Assembly: GCA_003952965.2 (NCBI GenBank)
Contig: CM025852.1
Coordinates: 9,738,879 to 9,802,878 of the forward strand
From: Morella rubra
Taxonomy: Eukaryota; Streptophyta; Magnoliopsida; Fagales; Myricaceae
Length of the DNA: 64,000 nt
Direction of reading: 5' to 3'
The notes under the pieces are model-generated. The model searched no databases and was not told the DNA's origin. It saw nothing but the letters and a program-made list of their open reading frames with translations. A program made the position numbers and the translations under genes. Positions 1 through 11,504 of the stretch are shown here, one piece after another (the first letter of the stretch is position 1; every line of letters begins with the position of its first letter).

Positions 1-1234
1 ATTGGGACTTGTGCCTTCTGGTGTGAACAAATTAGTTAGGAGTAACCTTTGTAGGTTGACACACCCTAGTTGAACTCCCCATAACAAAAAATTTTACAAC
101 TTACTTGATGTATGTGGTGAAGGGCCACTATATATGTTTGAATTTGCCATGGTCAAGTTCGTTAAAACCCAGTGCACAAAGTACAATGAATTTTTCAGTT
201 ACCTAAAAGGAAAAATAAAATTAGGACTTGTTTAATTTTAAACAAATCTCACCTGTAAAATACAAAATGTAAGGAAAAAATCTTGTTTAATTTTGGCATT
301 AAATTCTCAAAAACATTATTATTATCCATACTAAATTTCTATAATAAAAAAAAAAGGTCAATTAACAAAACCAAATATCACGACTTTGGATGACAGGAAC
401 TTACAATAACGACAACTAGAATCACACAAAAAAATAGAATGAAAGTTAGCAAACGAAGTTATGAAAATTTGGAGAGGCGATTGAGAAAAGAGAAAAAAAT
501 AAGCAAATAGGAATAATCAGCCAAGTGAAAGAAAAAAAAAACGTTTTGTACAAGTTTTGGTTCAAATGAAAATTTTCTAAAAAGCCAATATGATGCTCTC
601 TAATTTGTGACAACATTATCAGAGAAAGGTAAATATAGTATATGAATTTATATTAATTGTTTTCTGAATTTTATTGTATAATTCAAAGATTGATACCATA
701 TATATTAAATGTACATGAAATACTAAATCACATTATTCAAAAATTTAAGATAAGGATCCTTTATAATTTTTACTTGAATTTTACTGTGTAATTAGATAGA
801 CACGACATATAAACTTTACATTATTTTAAGTTGGATACTCTGCACAGTTTACTCAATTCTTAATCTTTATATAAGTATCATTAAATAATATAAAATTTAT
901 TAATTATGCCTATCTCTCTTCAATTTGTAATTATAATTTAATAAGAGAATCGGAAAGGATGCTCGTTGAAAACTTTAGACGGACAGCTTGGCAGAGCCCA
1001 ATTTCTCTCTTTGGGTTCTTTTTTTTTGGGGGGTGTTGGTTTTGGGGGGAGAGGAAATGAGCCCAACTACTCTACGATTAGACTTGAACTTTCTTGTGGG
1101 GGCAAAAACGTAGCCTGGCTACTGGCTATAGCCGTTTTACTGGCTCGGATTCTAGTTTGACGGGTTAAGCATTTCGCCCATGTCTGTGGTCAGGCAGGCC
1201 TGACATTTCAAGACGCTCCGCAGCTCCAAATTCC
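1..1234. other. AT-rich intergenic DNA upstream of SufD
   Basis: No supported gene is seen here. The DNA is AT-rich to about 950 and becomes more GC-rich toward the SufD start. The short open frame at 966-1160 is glycine-rich with no recognisable motif and probably lies in promoter or leader sequence. No clear TATA box was identified. Confidence 0.6.
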
Positions 1235-4200
1235 ATGGCTGCTTTACTGTTCACACCCAATATTCAGAGACCCTCAGTTCCACCAGTCTTAACACCGAAC
1301 AAATCCCCTAAGCTCAAAATCAAAACCAGAGTCGCCCTCCAACCCTCCCCAACCTTCTCAGACCCCTTTGTTCTCCAACTAGCAGAGACCCTTGAAGACT
1401 CTCTCCCCGCTTCGTCTTCTTTACCACCATTGCCTCTGCAAAAGCTCAGAGACACCTCCTCTGAGACCCTCCTCTCAACCCCGTGGCCCTCCCGCAAAGA
1501 TGAGCCGTTTCGCTTCACAGACACCTCCTTCATCAGACACTCCGAAATCAGCCCAATTACTCACCCTCCTCCCTCATCTGCTCTTTCAGGAATTTCGTCG
1601 ACCACCCAGTTCCCCCATCTTGTTATTGCTGACGGGTTTGTTGTAAATTCGGTGAATTTATCCGAATTGCCAAGTGGCGTTTTTGTTGGAAGCCTGTTGG
1701 AGCTCTCTGAAGAGAGTATTATAAAAAGAGTGGGTGAATTAGTCTCTAATTCGGTTGAGCGCGACTTGTTTTGGTCTATTAATGGGATAGGCTCGCCGGA
1801 TTTGACGGTAGTGTATGTTCCGGCAGGCTGTAAGGTAGAGAACCCTATTTGTTTGAGGTACATTTCAGTTGCGGGCGGCAGCCAGGGATCGAATAAATTG
1901 CCCATATCTAACCCGAGGGTGTTAGTGATGGTGGAGAAGGGAGGGGAGATTGGTATAGTTGAAGAGTTTATGGGGAAGGATGAGAAGCAGAGTTATTGGG
2001 CGAATTCTGTTTTGGAAGTGGTCGTTGGAGAAGGTGGGACGGTTCGGCATTCCTATATTCAGAATCAATCTTTAAATGCTGCTCATATAAAGTGGACCTC
2101 AGTGCGGCAGGTAAATTCTCGTAGTTGCTTTTCTTTTTTGTTGGATTATTGTTGTTTTCAAATGTAATTTGTTGTATATGTTTGCAATGTGGTGAAGATT
2201 TTGGAAATGTGAACTATATTCTTGTTCGAACTATAGCAATTTGCATGTTATGCCATTCAACAGGGGAGATTCCTGGATCGTTTTGGATGTGCAAATTTAT
2301 AGTGGGTTAACTATTTATGATAAAATTCCTTCTGCAGGATGACTAGTTGTTAACCCATGCGCTAGAAGCACTCACATGAGATTGATCATAACATAATTGT
2401 TATACGTAATTTAAATGAACATTGCATTTAGATTGCAATCCACTTTTGGGAAATCAAAAGTTCTGAATAGAGGATGGACTTAAGCCATCTTGGTCATTAA
2501 ACAGTCTTATTAACACTGGAAATAAAAAGACATGTTGATGAATATCAACTCCATTAGAGTCTGTGACATTAATGAGTAAGAAGTCATTCCTTGGAATTTG
2601 AACTATTTCAGTGACAATGGGGGTCTGCCTTGTAGTTTTTGCATCCCCCTCAAACACAGTATACTCTTTTTTTTTCTTTTTCTTTTTTTTTTTTTGCATA
2701 TCTTATGCACTCAAGCATGTAATTCAGTTTTTTTGCTTCATGTCTCCTCAGATAGTTGACATGCAAAGCTTCCATTATAGTTGAAGCATTAGTTTTACCA
2801 CCTCTTTAAAGAAGGTTAATATGGTTGTGACAATGGAGATCTGTCGATGGACTCTAAGATAGAAAAATTTGTGATCTTCCTTTGGTTGTGGCTTGGAAAA
2901 TTCTTAGCTTTTGTAAGTTTAGTTAGGGTATGAAAGGACGATGGTGCTACAGGCTGTTTCTTTGTAAAAGATGCTGCTTATATTTCACTGCTGTTGCCAT
3001 TTAAACAGGTTTGCGTTGGCATGGAAGGATTATTTGGTGGCTAGAACTTTTGTGTCTTAGTGTTTTTGAGATTCTAAAGTATCAGAGAATGGATCTATTT
3101 GGGATTGTAAGAGAGAAAAAGAGAGATGAACTTGTTGCTGTTCAAGGGTTGTGTGAACGGTCCTGTGGACTTTAACAGTGCACTGAAGAGGAAGAGCAGG
3201 GAGAGAAAGGGAACACCTCTCTAGGCGCTCTTGCCTCAAACTCAAATCACTCAAATAAGTCTCGATCCTTCCATAAATGTGTGACATGTAAGGACTCTCT
3301 TTCTTGTACTAGTAGTGTCAGGATTCTAATTTGACTAGTAAACTTGAAACTTAAAAATCACAAACAAAGAATAATTTAAACTAAAAGGAAACAAACCCAA
3401 GACACCTTGTAACTTCTAGAAAGTTCTAAAGTCTAAACTCAACTCAAAATGCTCTCAATATACAAGGGATGTAGAAAGCTATAGACCGCCACCTGTATTA
3501 GTAAATAAAGGGAGAATAACAGTTAAGCCTCTCAATCCAGCACCCACTCGCAATATGATTGCCATTATAACAATTCTGGCAATTGGCACCCTAAACTACC
3601 CCGTCTCAGTGGATTTGGCAGATAGCAAAAGAAGTGCTAGTTTAGAGTGCCAATTGCTAGAATTGGTTGACTGGTGGTCCTATTGCAAACAGGGTGTCAG
3701 TTTTGATGGGGTTAAGTGAAGCTTTTCCCAAAAGTAACTTTAAGTTTGAAAGTAATAAATGGATTGAAGTTGTTGTGATCTTCTAGATTACGTGTTGGTA
3801 ATACTGATTCAGCCAAGGAGCATTGATTGGTTGTCCCCCTCCCACTTCTTTTCCCCATGAAACACTTGGCTGATCTGATTGCTGGCTTAAGGTGCCACTT
3901 TCTTCTTTTGAGGCTTCATTGGCCCCCTTACCTTAGCATAGAATGCAGATGAATGTCTAGAAATTATTTCTTGTCTCAGGGGAATTCTAAGATAACATCC
4001 TATTTATTACTGGTCTCGGCATCAAGCTACTGATGATACTTTGATACAACTCATTATTTGCTATATTACTTGGAACTGGATACATCATGGAAATGCTTCA
4101 AAAATTGTCATTTCCAAAGCATAGCATGTAACTCTGAAATGGTGAAGTCTGAGATGAATGCACTGAGAATTATTATCAGCATCAAGCTGCACTTTGATAC

Positions 4201-7200
4201 AAAGCTAATTACTTACTGGTCTCAGCATCAAGCTGCTGATGAAATACTTTGATACAACTCATTGTTTGCTATATTACTTGGAACTGGATACATCATTGAA
4301 ATGCTTCAAAAATATGTCATTTCCAAAGCATAGCATGTAACTCTAAAATGGTGAAGTCTGAAATGATGAGATGAATGCACTGAAGAATTAAAACTTGTGT
4401 GGTGCATAGACATATTCTAGAAATGAAAGATATACTATAAATTTGAGCATAAGAAACCTGGAAAGACTGACCAACCCAATTTTTGTCTAGTATGCGATGA
4501 TGCTTCAAATGGTACTTGCTTACAGAAGTTCATAAACTTGTTCTTCTGTGTTCTTTTAAGGAATTTTTCTGGGAGCTTGTGCCAATGAGATAGAACTCAA
4601 ATTACGCTTCCTGCCCTGAAACAAAAGTAGAAGGTGAAGTTGTGGATTTAAGACCCTTTCAGTGCATGCATAACTTACAAATAAAAAAAGTGTTCGTAGG
4701 AGCTTGTTCTGGAAAAGAATGGCCACATACAATGTAGGTTGCAAAGGACCGATAAATAGTTACTTCTATTGAAGTATTCAAAGATGTTCCTCTGGACTCA
4801 AAGCTTGGAACATAACTAATATGACAATAGTATCATTCATTGATAGTTATTGATATGGTAGTTGTGGATTTGTAATGTCGAGTACAGAGATATAGTCCGG
4901 ACTATGGACTTTGGATGGATTAGAGACAAATTGTCCCTAATCTGCTTGTGGTATGCTGTAGAATAGGAAAAGTTCTGAACTTGGGGTAATTATGGGGAGG
5001 GAAAGCATGGGGTTTTAAGACTTGTAACACATAAAAGGAGAACATCTCAATTCAATGACCAACTTATAATAAGTGGGAAAACCTTAAGATTCTATGAGCT
5101 AGCATAAATACTCTGGCACAATTAAGAAAATAACTCTTAAAAGTCGAAAGAAATTTTGGATCTGCCCTTACACAAAATTGCTCATAACATATAGTAATAA
5201 TCTTGTTAAAGATGTTTACCCTCTAAGGCACTTGTATTATAAGTATTGAGCTTCAAAACCATAGAGCTGAAGCTTTAACACAACCTTGTGTGATAATTGA
5301 CAGAGATAGGGACCCTGATCCGTTGTTTGAAATTTTTATCTCCACAACCTTTTAAGGCTACTCATTACTTTCCCCCCAGTTAGCCCACCCACCCCTCCTT
5401 CCCCCTTGATAATTGAAGACATACAAATTTTCACAGCCTCCAAAACGAAAAACACTACAGAGGCAAAAACAGGACCTTTCTTCCAAGGCCGCATCATAGA
5501 CTTTCTTGCTGACAACTATAACTTTAAAAACCTCGTGGAAAAGGGTGATATCTACTTTTCTATGAAGCTAATAGTGTCTAACTATTGGTTTAAATTTAGT
5601 TTGTGGTTTGGGAGTTCTATTTATTGGCATGCATTCTGTGAGTCTATGGTTTGGCTCTAAGTAGCAATTGTGTATGGCTTTTTCTTTTTGTTTGCTGGAG
5701 GAAAGATGGTGTGTAAATATGGATCCAAGTGTCATATACCCCACTCCCCTCCCCCTCCCCCTCCCTCAGAACAAGGAGGTTTTTCTATGGTTGGATGCCT
5801 ATTAACACATTCCAAGACTATTCTTGAGATAGGCAGACACAATAGTGAGAAAACTGGTACTCAGGAAGGCTGTTAGTAACGGCATAAATTTGGTTCTGTT
5901 TTAAGAAAATCTTTTGGCCACTGAATTTTCTCCGTTTCCTCACCTTAGTGCTGATGATATCTGTGAAAGCAGCCCAACTGAATGTGTCAAGTGACTACGC
6001 TATCTGGTCATGGGACTGAATGGGTTGATTTCTAGATCATGATAGGACTGACAGATAAGCTAATAACTTGTGATACCTTCCAAATATGTTTGTGTGCTTT
6101 ATATATCTAACCTCGTTGTCACTATCATAGGCTTCCTATCCTTGTGTGAAGTTGCTGTTCAGTATTTGACTGTACTGCCTCCTGTTCACGTGTCTTTATG
6201 AATGTGTGATTTTCTTCTATCTCTTCTAGTGCATTTCAACTTTTTACTGATAAATCTTCTTAAAATCACCTCAAGTGTGCTCTCACAGTCTTCATGATAT
6301 TTGGTGAGGATAATTGTATTTTAGTAACTTGCATTATCATCTGATCTCATGCTTGCTAGGTAAATTGCATACTAAGCTCTAGGTGCTGCAGGGTTGCTCA
6401 TCTTTGATTTGCTCCAGGGTATGCAATGTTATCAAACGTTAATCTCATAAGTTCTTTGAATCCTATATCTGCACTTTCTTTTATTATTGTGTCATGGAAT
6501 AAATCCAGTGGTGGCACAATGTCTGTATTCTGCTAATTGTAAGTTGATAATTTACAGGAATCATCTAGTACTTATGAGCTTGTAGAGATAAGCAGTGGGG
6601 GGAAATTGAGCCGGCACAATGTTCATATTCAGCAATTGGGCCCAGAGACAGTAACAGAGTTATCATCATTGCATTTATCTGTTGCTGACCAAACACAAGA
6701 TCTACATAGTAGACTTATCATGGACCATCCTCTGGGTTATTCTCGACAACTTCACAAGTGCATTGTGGCCCATTCTCTCGGACAAGCTGTATTTGATGGG
6801 AATGTACAGGTCAACAGGTAAGTCTGTTTCATGTGTATGCTTAATCATCGCTTTTTACTTGTAAGCACATATGCTAAGTACGTTCTTGGTTGCAATCCTA
6901 TTTATTCTTGACCTTATAGAATTTATTTGTTGAGGACTATCACCCTCCGATGTCGATCCCAACCCTATAGATTTGATTGGCATTTCTTTATTGAAGCTGA
7001 CAATAGATGATAGGTAATGTTACTGACTTGAGGAGCAGTCTTAATCAAGTCATTTATGCAGCTAATGCTTTTTGTCCAGCAACTAGTTGTTTGCTGATAG
7101 CTACACGCTAATATCTGGAACTCATAAGAGGGAGAAAGAAAAAAAGAACTGAACATTTATGCTTGCGGTACACTGCAGATTTGCACAACAGACAGATGCA

Positions 7201-7497
7201 GGGCAACTAACAAGGTGCCTGCTCCTCGAACCTCGTGCAACTGTGAATGTCAAACCCAATCTCCAGATAATTGCAGATGATGTTAAATGCTCCCATGGAG
7301 CCGCAATAAGTGACCTTGAAGAAAGCCAACTCTTCTATTTCCTGGCCCGTGGCATCAACTTGGAGACAGCTAGAAAGGCTCTCCTCTTCTCCTTTGGAGC
7401 CGAGGTGATCGATCGGCTGCCTTATTCGTCCATCAAAAAGGAACTAGAGAATCATATTAGAGAATTGTTGGAGCCCCTACTTAAAGGGTCCTCATAG
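1235..7497 (+). CDS. ABCI7: SufD-type Fe-S cluster assembly protein (ABCI7), plastid
   Basis: Three exons: 1235-2110, 6558-6817 and 7179-7497, all with GT/AG borders, give 484 residues; family members are about 475. SufD works with SufB and SufC as the scaffold complex that assembles Fe-S clusters in the chloroplast stroma. The first ~80 residues are rich in Ser, Thr and Pro, as in a transit peptide. The SufBD beta-helix core follows, with VVYVPAGCKVENPI in exon 1, SRHNVHIQQLGP and LHSRLIMDHP in exon 2, and the conserved C-terminal stretch CSHGAAISDLEESQLFYFLARG followed by EVIDRLPYSSIKK in exon 3. The start ATG sits in a good context (ccATGGc). Exon 1 ends in phase 0; the codon for Arg in VNRFAQQ is split across intron 2. 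Intron 1 is about 4.4 kb and holds a tandem duplication. Reading past exon 1 adds 18 residues before a stop, so retention would truncate the protein. Identity is well supported; expression is not known from sequence. Confidence 0.95.
4007..4390. repeat. Tandem duplication inside SufD intron 1
   Basis: Two copies of about 165-180 bp lie roughly 206 bp apart, starting near 4007 and 4213. Both begin TACTGGTCTC and share TTGCTATATTACTTGGAACT and AAAGCATAGCATGTAACTCT. They differ by scattered substitutions and a few small indels, so the duplication is not recent. No coding potential was seen. Confidence 0.85.
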
Positions 7498-7688
7498 TGT
7501 GATATGGTGTATCAATATTTTCTTGTGTTTATTTGTTGCATTGTTTATGAGAAAAGTTGAAGTTCATGAAAATGTTTTAGCCTTACTCTATATGATTCCT
7601 AATCAAAGGTGAAAACACAAGAAAGGGGGAGGAAAATTAGAAATATATTCAGTTCACACTACGTATACTTATCCCTTTTTTCTCTCTT

Positions 7689-7722
7689 CTGTTTTTTTTT
7701 TTTTTTTTGGGGGGGGGGGGGC
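7689..7722 (+). repeat. Homopolymer T tract followed by G tract
   Basis: A run of about 18 T is followed directly by about 12 G, roughly 200 bp beyond the SufD stop. It is a simple-sequence tract, prone to slippage and sequencing error. The rest of 7498-7950 is AT-rich and probably 3' UTR or spacer. Confidence 0.8.
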
Positions 7723-8685
7723 GCAGAATGATATTAACTTGCATCCGGGTACTTCAATGCAGTTTTGCTCTAGTATTTTGAGTTTTTGCATCTTTTATAA
7801 TCCCCATTCGGTAAAATATCCACGTCATCTAATCAAGCATTTCTATGTAATTACTGTAAAATCATGGTGCAAAAAGTAGTCATATGAGATGAGATGCAAG
7901 TGGTTTTTTGCAAACCCATTTGTTCATGTCTTCGTCTAGGTGCAAGTTGCCCATACTTTTTTTTTTTTTCCTAAGCAAAAGATTCATTGAATCCAAAAAA
8001 CAAAACAAGATAATCCACATCACGGAGGGTGATGAGGGTCATCATAGTTCAAAATGTCCCTGGGGATACAAAAAGCAGGAATATTGCCAACAAAATTCTC
8101 CTGAGCCGCCCACCTAGCTAAATTATGAGCAAAAGAATTCACACGACGGCGCATATGAACAAACTTCCAACTGACATGCTGCTCCAAGACCAGATTAATG
8201 TCCGCTATAATAGAAACAATGGACCAATCAGGCTGAAAAGTGGGAGAACTTGACGCACTACACACTTGTAAATTATCACCCTCAAAGATAATGAGAGGAT
8301 AACCCAAACAAGAAGCCTCTTGGACTGCAAAAAGAGCAGCTCTGGCCTCTCCCTCAAGGGGAGTACCGGGAGGGGTTCTCTTTGTCTAAGCAAAGAGTAC
8401 TCAACCATCCACATTCCTACACACCGCAGCAACCATAGTGAATGAGGATCGAATGGCCACATCGAAATTGATCTTCCAAACATTACCAGAGGGCGGAGAC
8501 CAGCCTGTTACAACTGGGGGAGCCACTTCAAGCCAAGCCTCAGTGTGTTCCTGAAATAATCTCTTAACACGTTGGATTAAAGAAGAAACAACCTCCTATC
8601 TACCATGATGGATTAACTGGTTTCTAGAGAACCATATCACTTCAAAAAGAATGGCAGCAAAACCGATAAAATTAAGAGAGAGACT

Positions 8686-9365
8686 TGATGGGAGAGAAAG
8701 AGAAACTTCCGGGTCTAAGCGTTGGGTTTATTCTTTCTATGTGAAGGAAAGCCCAATAGGGTCTTATAAGGCCCAAAGCCCAGTAGGATTCTAACTTATA
8801 ACGCTAATGATGAGTTCTTTAAGTCGGACGGATTAAAAAAAGAGGGAAAAAAAAAAAAGCAGCTTTTCTCTTTCACGCCCAGGTTTCATCAAAGGCTAGA
8901 TCCTGATTCGTCTGTGGTCCGATCAAGCTGAAATTTGGAGTAGACGTTCACGACACAAGGGGCTATAATCTGAACGGTGAAAATCATATTTTGAGCTCGG
9001 GAACAGTAGTTCGTACACGTAAACAGTAACATCGGATTGTTGGTATTTTCTCTTCGTTATTTTTTCCGTTGTATTTGCCAAGATTAATATCATCTTGAAG
9101 ATCTAATTTGTAGCCTCTAGTTGAGACTAGAGAAGACTTTGTGTGCCTATTATTTGGTTTATAGTGGAGATTTGACTGGACTAGGTCCCGTGGTTTTTCT
9201 TCCTCACACTGGGGAAGTTTTTCACGTAAAAAATTGCTTGTGTTGTTCTTGCTTTGTGTGATTGATTATTTTTCAGTACGTATAATTGTTGAGATTACGC
9301 TCTATTTGCTTTCATCTAGAGAGAAGAATTATTCCGCTATTTGTTTGTCGTTATCTCTCTCAACA
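8686..9365 (+). mobile_element. Probable solo LTR of a Copia-type retrotransposon
   Basis: The segment interrupts the LINE and has the look of a sense-strand LTR. It starts TGATGGGAGAG and ends CTCTCTCAACA, an imperfect terminal inverted repeat. Near the 3' end it has the block CCTCACACTGGGGAAG then TTTTTCACGTAAAAA, which resembles the R/U5 segment of many plant Copia LTRs. No internal domain and no second LTR are present. The flanking 5-mers (agact and aagta) do not match, so the exact ends are uncertain. Confidence 0.6.
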
Positions 9366-9373
9366 AAGTAAAG

Positions 9374-9492
9374 TGTTAGGTGGTTTTGGGCCTTCTCAAC
9401 CCCAAAAGCTAGCTCAAGAAGTGAGGCTTTCCCTCACACTTATAAACTGACCACCAACCCCTTCCACAACCGATGTGGGACTAACCCCAACA
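9374..9492 (-). repeat. TRIM LTR (3' LTR)
   Basis: Terminal repeat on the polypurine-tract side. It contains AAGCTAGCTCAAGAAGTGAG and CAACCGATGTGGGACTAAC, both shared with the partner repeat. Confidence 0.88.
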
Positions 9493-9596
9493 ATCTCCCC
9501 CTCACACATCGGGCCCTGGGTTGGGTATAGACAACACGTTTCTCTCATGGACTGTTGGATCCGAGACTTGTTGGTAAACCTGGGCTCTGATACCAG

Positions 9597-9714
9597 TGTT
9601 AGGTGGTATTAAGCCTTCTCAACCCGAAAAGCTAGTTCAAGAAGTGAGATTTTTCCTCACACTTATAAACTGACCACCAGCCCTTTCACAACCGATGTGG
9701 GACTAACCCTAACA
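9597..9714 (-). repeat. TRIM LTR (5' LTR)
   Basis: Terminal repeat on the primer-binding-site side. The primer-binding site occupies about 9581-9595, one base from the repeat, as expected for a retroelement read on the minus strand. Confidence 0.88.
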
Positions 9715-9959
9715 CTAAGACGATAACAATCCAATCAAGAATACTTTTACCCAGCAAATTCTGAGTTTGCAAAATCCAAGGAGACTCTTTCCACACAATA
9801 GTGGCCAATGGGCAGTAGAAAAATAAATGCTCTAAAGTCTCCTCCTCCAGATGACAGATCGGGCACAACACATTATCCAAGCTCAGGTCCAAGGTGCGAC
9901 TAAGATTTGCAACATCCTGTATCGAGCCAAATATTGAGCTCGAGCTCGAGCCCAATAAT

Positions 9960-11198
9960 TCAAAAATATGCTACGATTACAATTATAATAAGCAAATTCA
10001 ATTCAAATTCTCCCTGTAATCCTCCTGACACCAAATTAGGGAAGCAATTCTAACAAATTCGAAGCCGGAATAAAATGCTGAGAGAAGGCCTAACAGAGGA
10101 GTGACATTTATACAGCTCTCTGTTTAAAATGCTGGGCCTGGTGACATTAATGATGTCACTCAATTCTGCCTCATCAAATTATTAAAAGCACCACGCCCCC
10201 ATCATCTTAGAAGAAGCTCCACCGTTTCATCAAATATCACCAATGCTCACGTGGCCACCATGGTGGACTAAATTTTGTTAAACAAGATATTCTTGACCAT
10301 CGCTTTTGTTAGAATTTCTTCCCTGGATAATAAATTTAGCCATTCCATCTCGAATGACTCCAATAGGGATTGTCAGCCCTCAAAAAAAGGGAACAACTTT
10401 TTGTTTTGAGGATACAACTACCTCTTAAAAAAAGCGTCGTTCTCTATTTAAAGAGAACCGTGCCGTTTCAAGGTTAAGATTTATCCTAACCTTGAAACGT
10501 TCTTCCTCTTTCCCAATAGTCATACCTCTAATACTACCCGTTCAGTCTCTCTCTCTCTCTATTTTGGCCAACCACCGGTGACACTGTCACCATTATTGTC
10601 AAACCGATACCGGCAAGCCCAATTATTGTGGTCAATCGGTACCAATTTTAACCAAATCAACACCGTTTTCATCGTTACTTAGCCCTAAGTTTGAGGGCTT
10701 TCTCCTTAATATTGGTGTTTGAATATGCCATTGGACCCAATTGTTGGCTACATTTCTTTGTTTTTTTTTTCATGTAACTTTTATGCACTTTATGTTTATT
10801 TTCTGGGTGTTTGTCAGGTCCCTATCTCTCTCCTCTTGTATATTTAGCTTATGATAATAGTATCTTTCCTGCAAAAAATATAGACTGCCATGAGCTTAGT
10901 GAAAACCTTCTATTGCAATAAAAAACAAGGTGATAGGCTTTCATGGAGGGCAATGAAGAACTCAGGAGTAGTGCAGGCCTCAACCCAATTCCTGAACACC
11001 GGTGAAGTACCCCACTAGCTTGTACAATATCCACAATAAAAACACCAATCTAATGAGGCATAAGCTTTCACCCAACATTGAGCATATTTGGGACCTGATA
11101 GTAAGGCACGGTAAATTCTTCTGTTCCTGCCGGCTCCAACCGAAGTCAAGCTCGTTAAAAGGTCTGGAGCTCGAAGGCTCTTTGTCCCATATTGGATA
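9960..11198. other. Intergenic spacer upstream of SOT1
   Basis: No supported gene. It holds a short CT run near 10550 and blocks of ordinary AT-rich DNA. An antisense open frame at 11222-11809 overlaps the SOT1 5' end and is treated as a shadow. Confidence 0.55.
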
Positions 11199-11210
11199 CA
11201 TATAAATATA
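11197..11210 (+). promoter_or_regulatory. Possible TATA box for the PPR gene
   Basis: CATATAAATATAG lies about 300 bp upstream of the SOT1 ATG. Transcription would start about 30 bp downstream, giving a leader of roughly 270 nt that ends in a CT-rich stretch (11470-11500). Position and composition are the only evidence. Confidence 0.35.
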
Positions 11211-11504
11211 GTTTTGTGTTTTTATTTGGCAGAGTCGCGGCTGGTGCTTGTGTTCGTAGAAAGGAGAGATGGTTGGCATCTCCCCTGACAGGGACGGGAA
11301 CAGCCTTCGGGCTTTCCAGTTACCACACATCCGGTTAAGGCTACCCGCCTCTTGAGGTGGATCTTATAACCCAATTTTTTTGGGCTTTTCGGATACACGG
11401 GTGGGATAAAGTTTAAAGAAAATATTGTAAAAAATCGAAGGAAGCAGATTTTTCTCAAACCGACTTCTCTCTTACCTCCCTCCCTCCCTCCGTTTCTCTC
11501 TCTC

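Larger units (their letters stand above)
9374..9714 (-). mobile_element. TRIM (terminal-repeat retrotransposon in miniature)
   Basis: Two direct repeats of about 118 bp, at 9374-9492 and 9597-9714, flank only 104 bp of internal DNA. Both begin TGTTAGGTGGT and end in CAACA or TAACA, so they have TG...CA LTR termini. Beside the right-hand repeat is CTGGGCTCTGATACCA (plus strand), whose complement matches the initiator-Met tRNA primer-binding site. Beside the left-hand repeat is ATCTCCCCCTCACAC, a polypurine tract on the minus strand. Primer site and polypurine tract in their proper places make this a structurally complete TRIM in minus orientation with no coding capacity. The repeats differ at roughly ten positions. 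The flanking 5-mers (taaag and ctaag) match poorly. Confidence 0.9.
7957..9960 (-). mobile_element. Decayed LINE (non-LTR retrotransposon), 3' portion
   Basis: On the minus strand, 9955 to about 9716 encodes a zf-RVT-type domain: LCPICHLEEETLEHLFFYC, with the Cys-Cys-His-Cys pattern and the following WKESPW. About 8620 to 8020 encodes an RNase H-like (RVT_3) domain, with EARAALFAVQEA after one frameshift, LIIFEGDNLQV, then VSWKFVHMRRRVNSFAHNLA and a stop at about 8020. This order is that of the end of a plant L1-type ORF2. A T tract at 7957-7971 on the plus strand is the poly(A) tail. The two domains are separated by the solo LTR and the TRIM listed below, so they were one ORF before those insertions. 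The 5' part is missing. In-frame stops and a frameshift make it inactive. No target-site duplication was found. Confidence 0.85.

Noticed and set aside
9374-9714. Assignment of the TRIM to the Cassandra family
   Set aside because: Cassandra LTRs carry a 5S rRNA-like block, and I see none here; the family is left unnamed.
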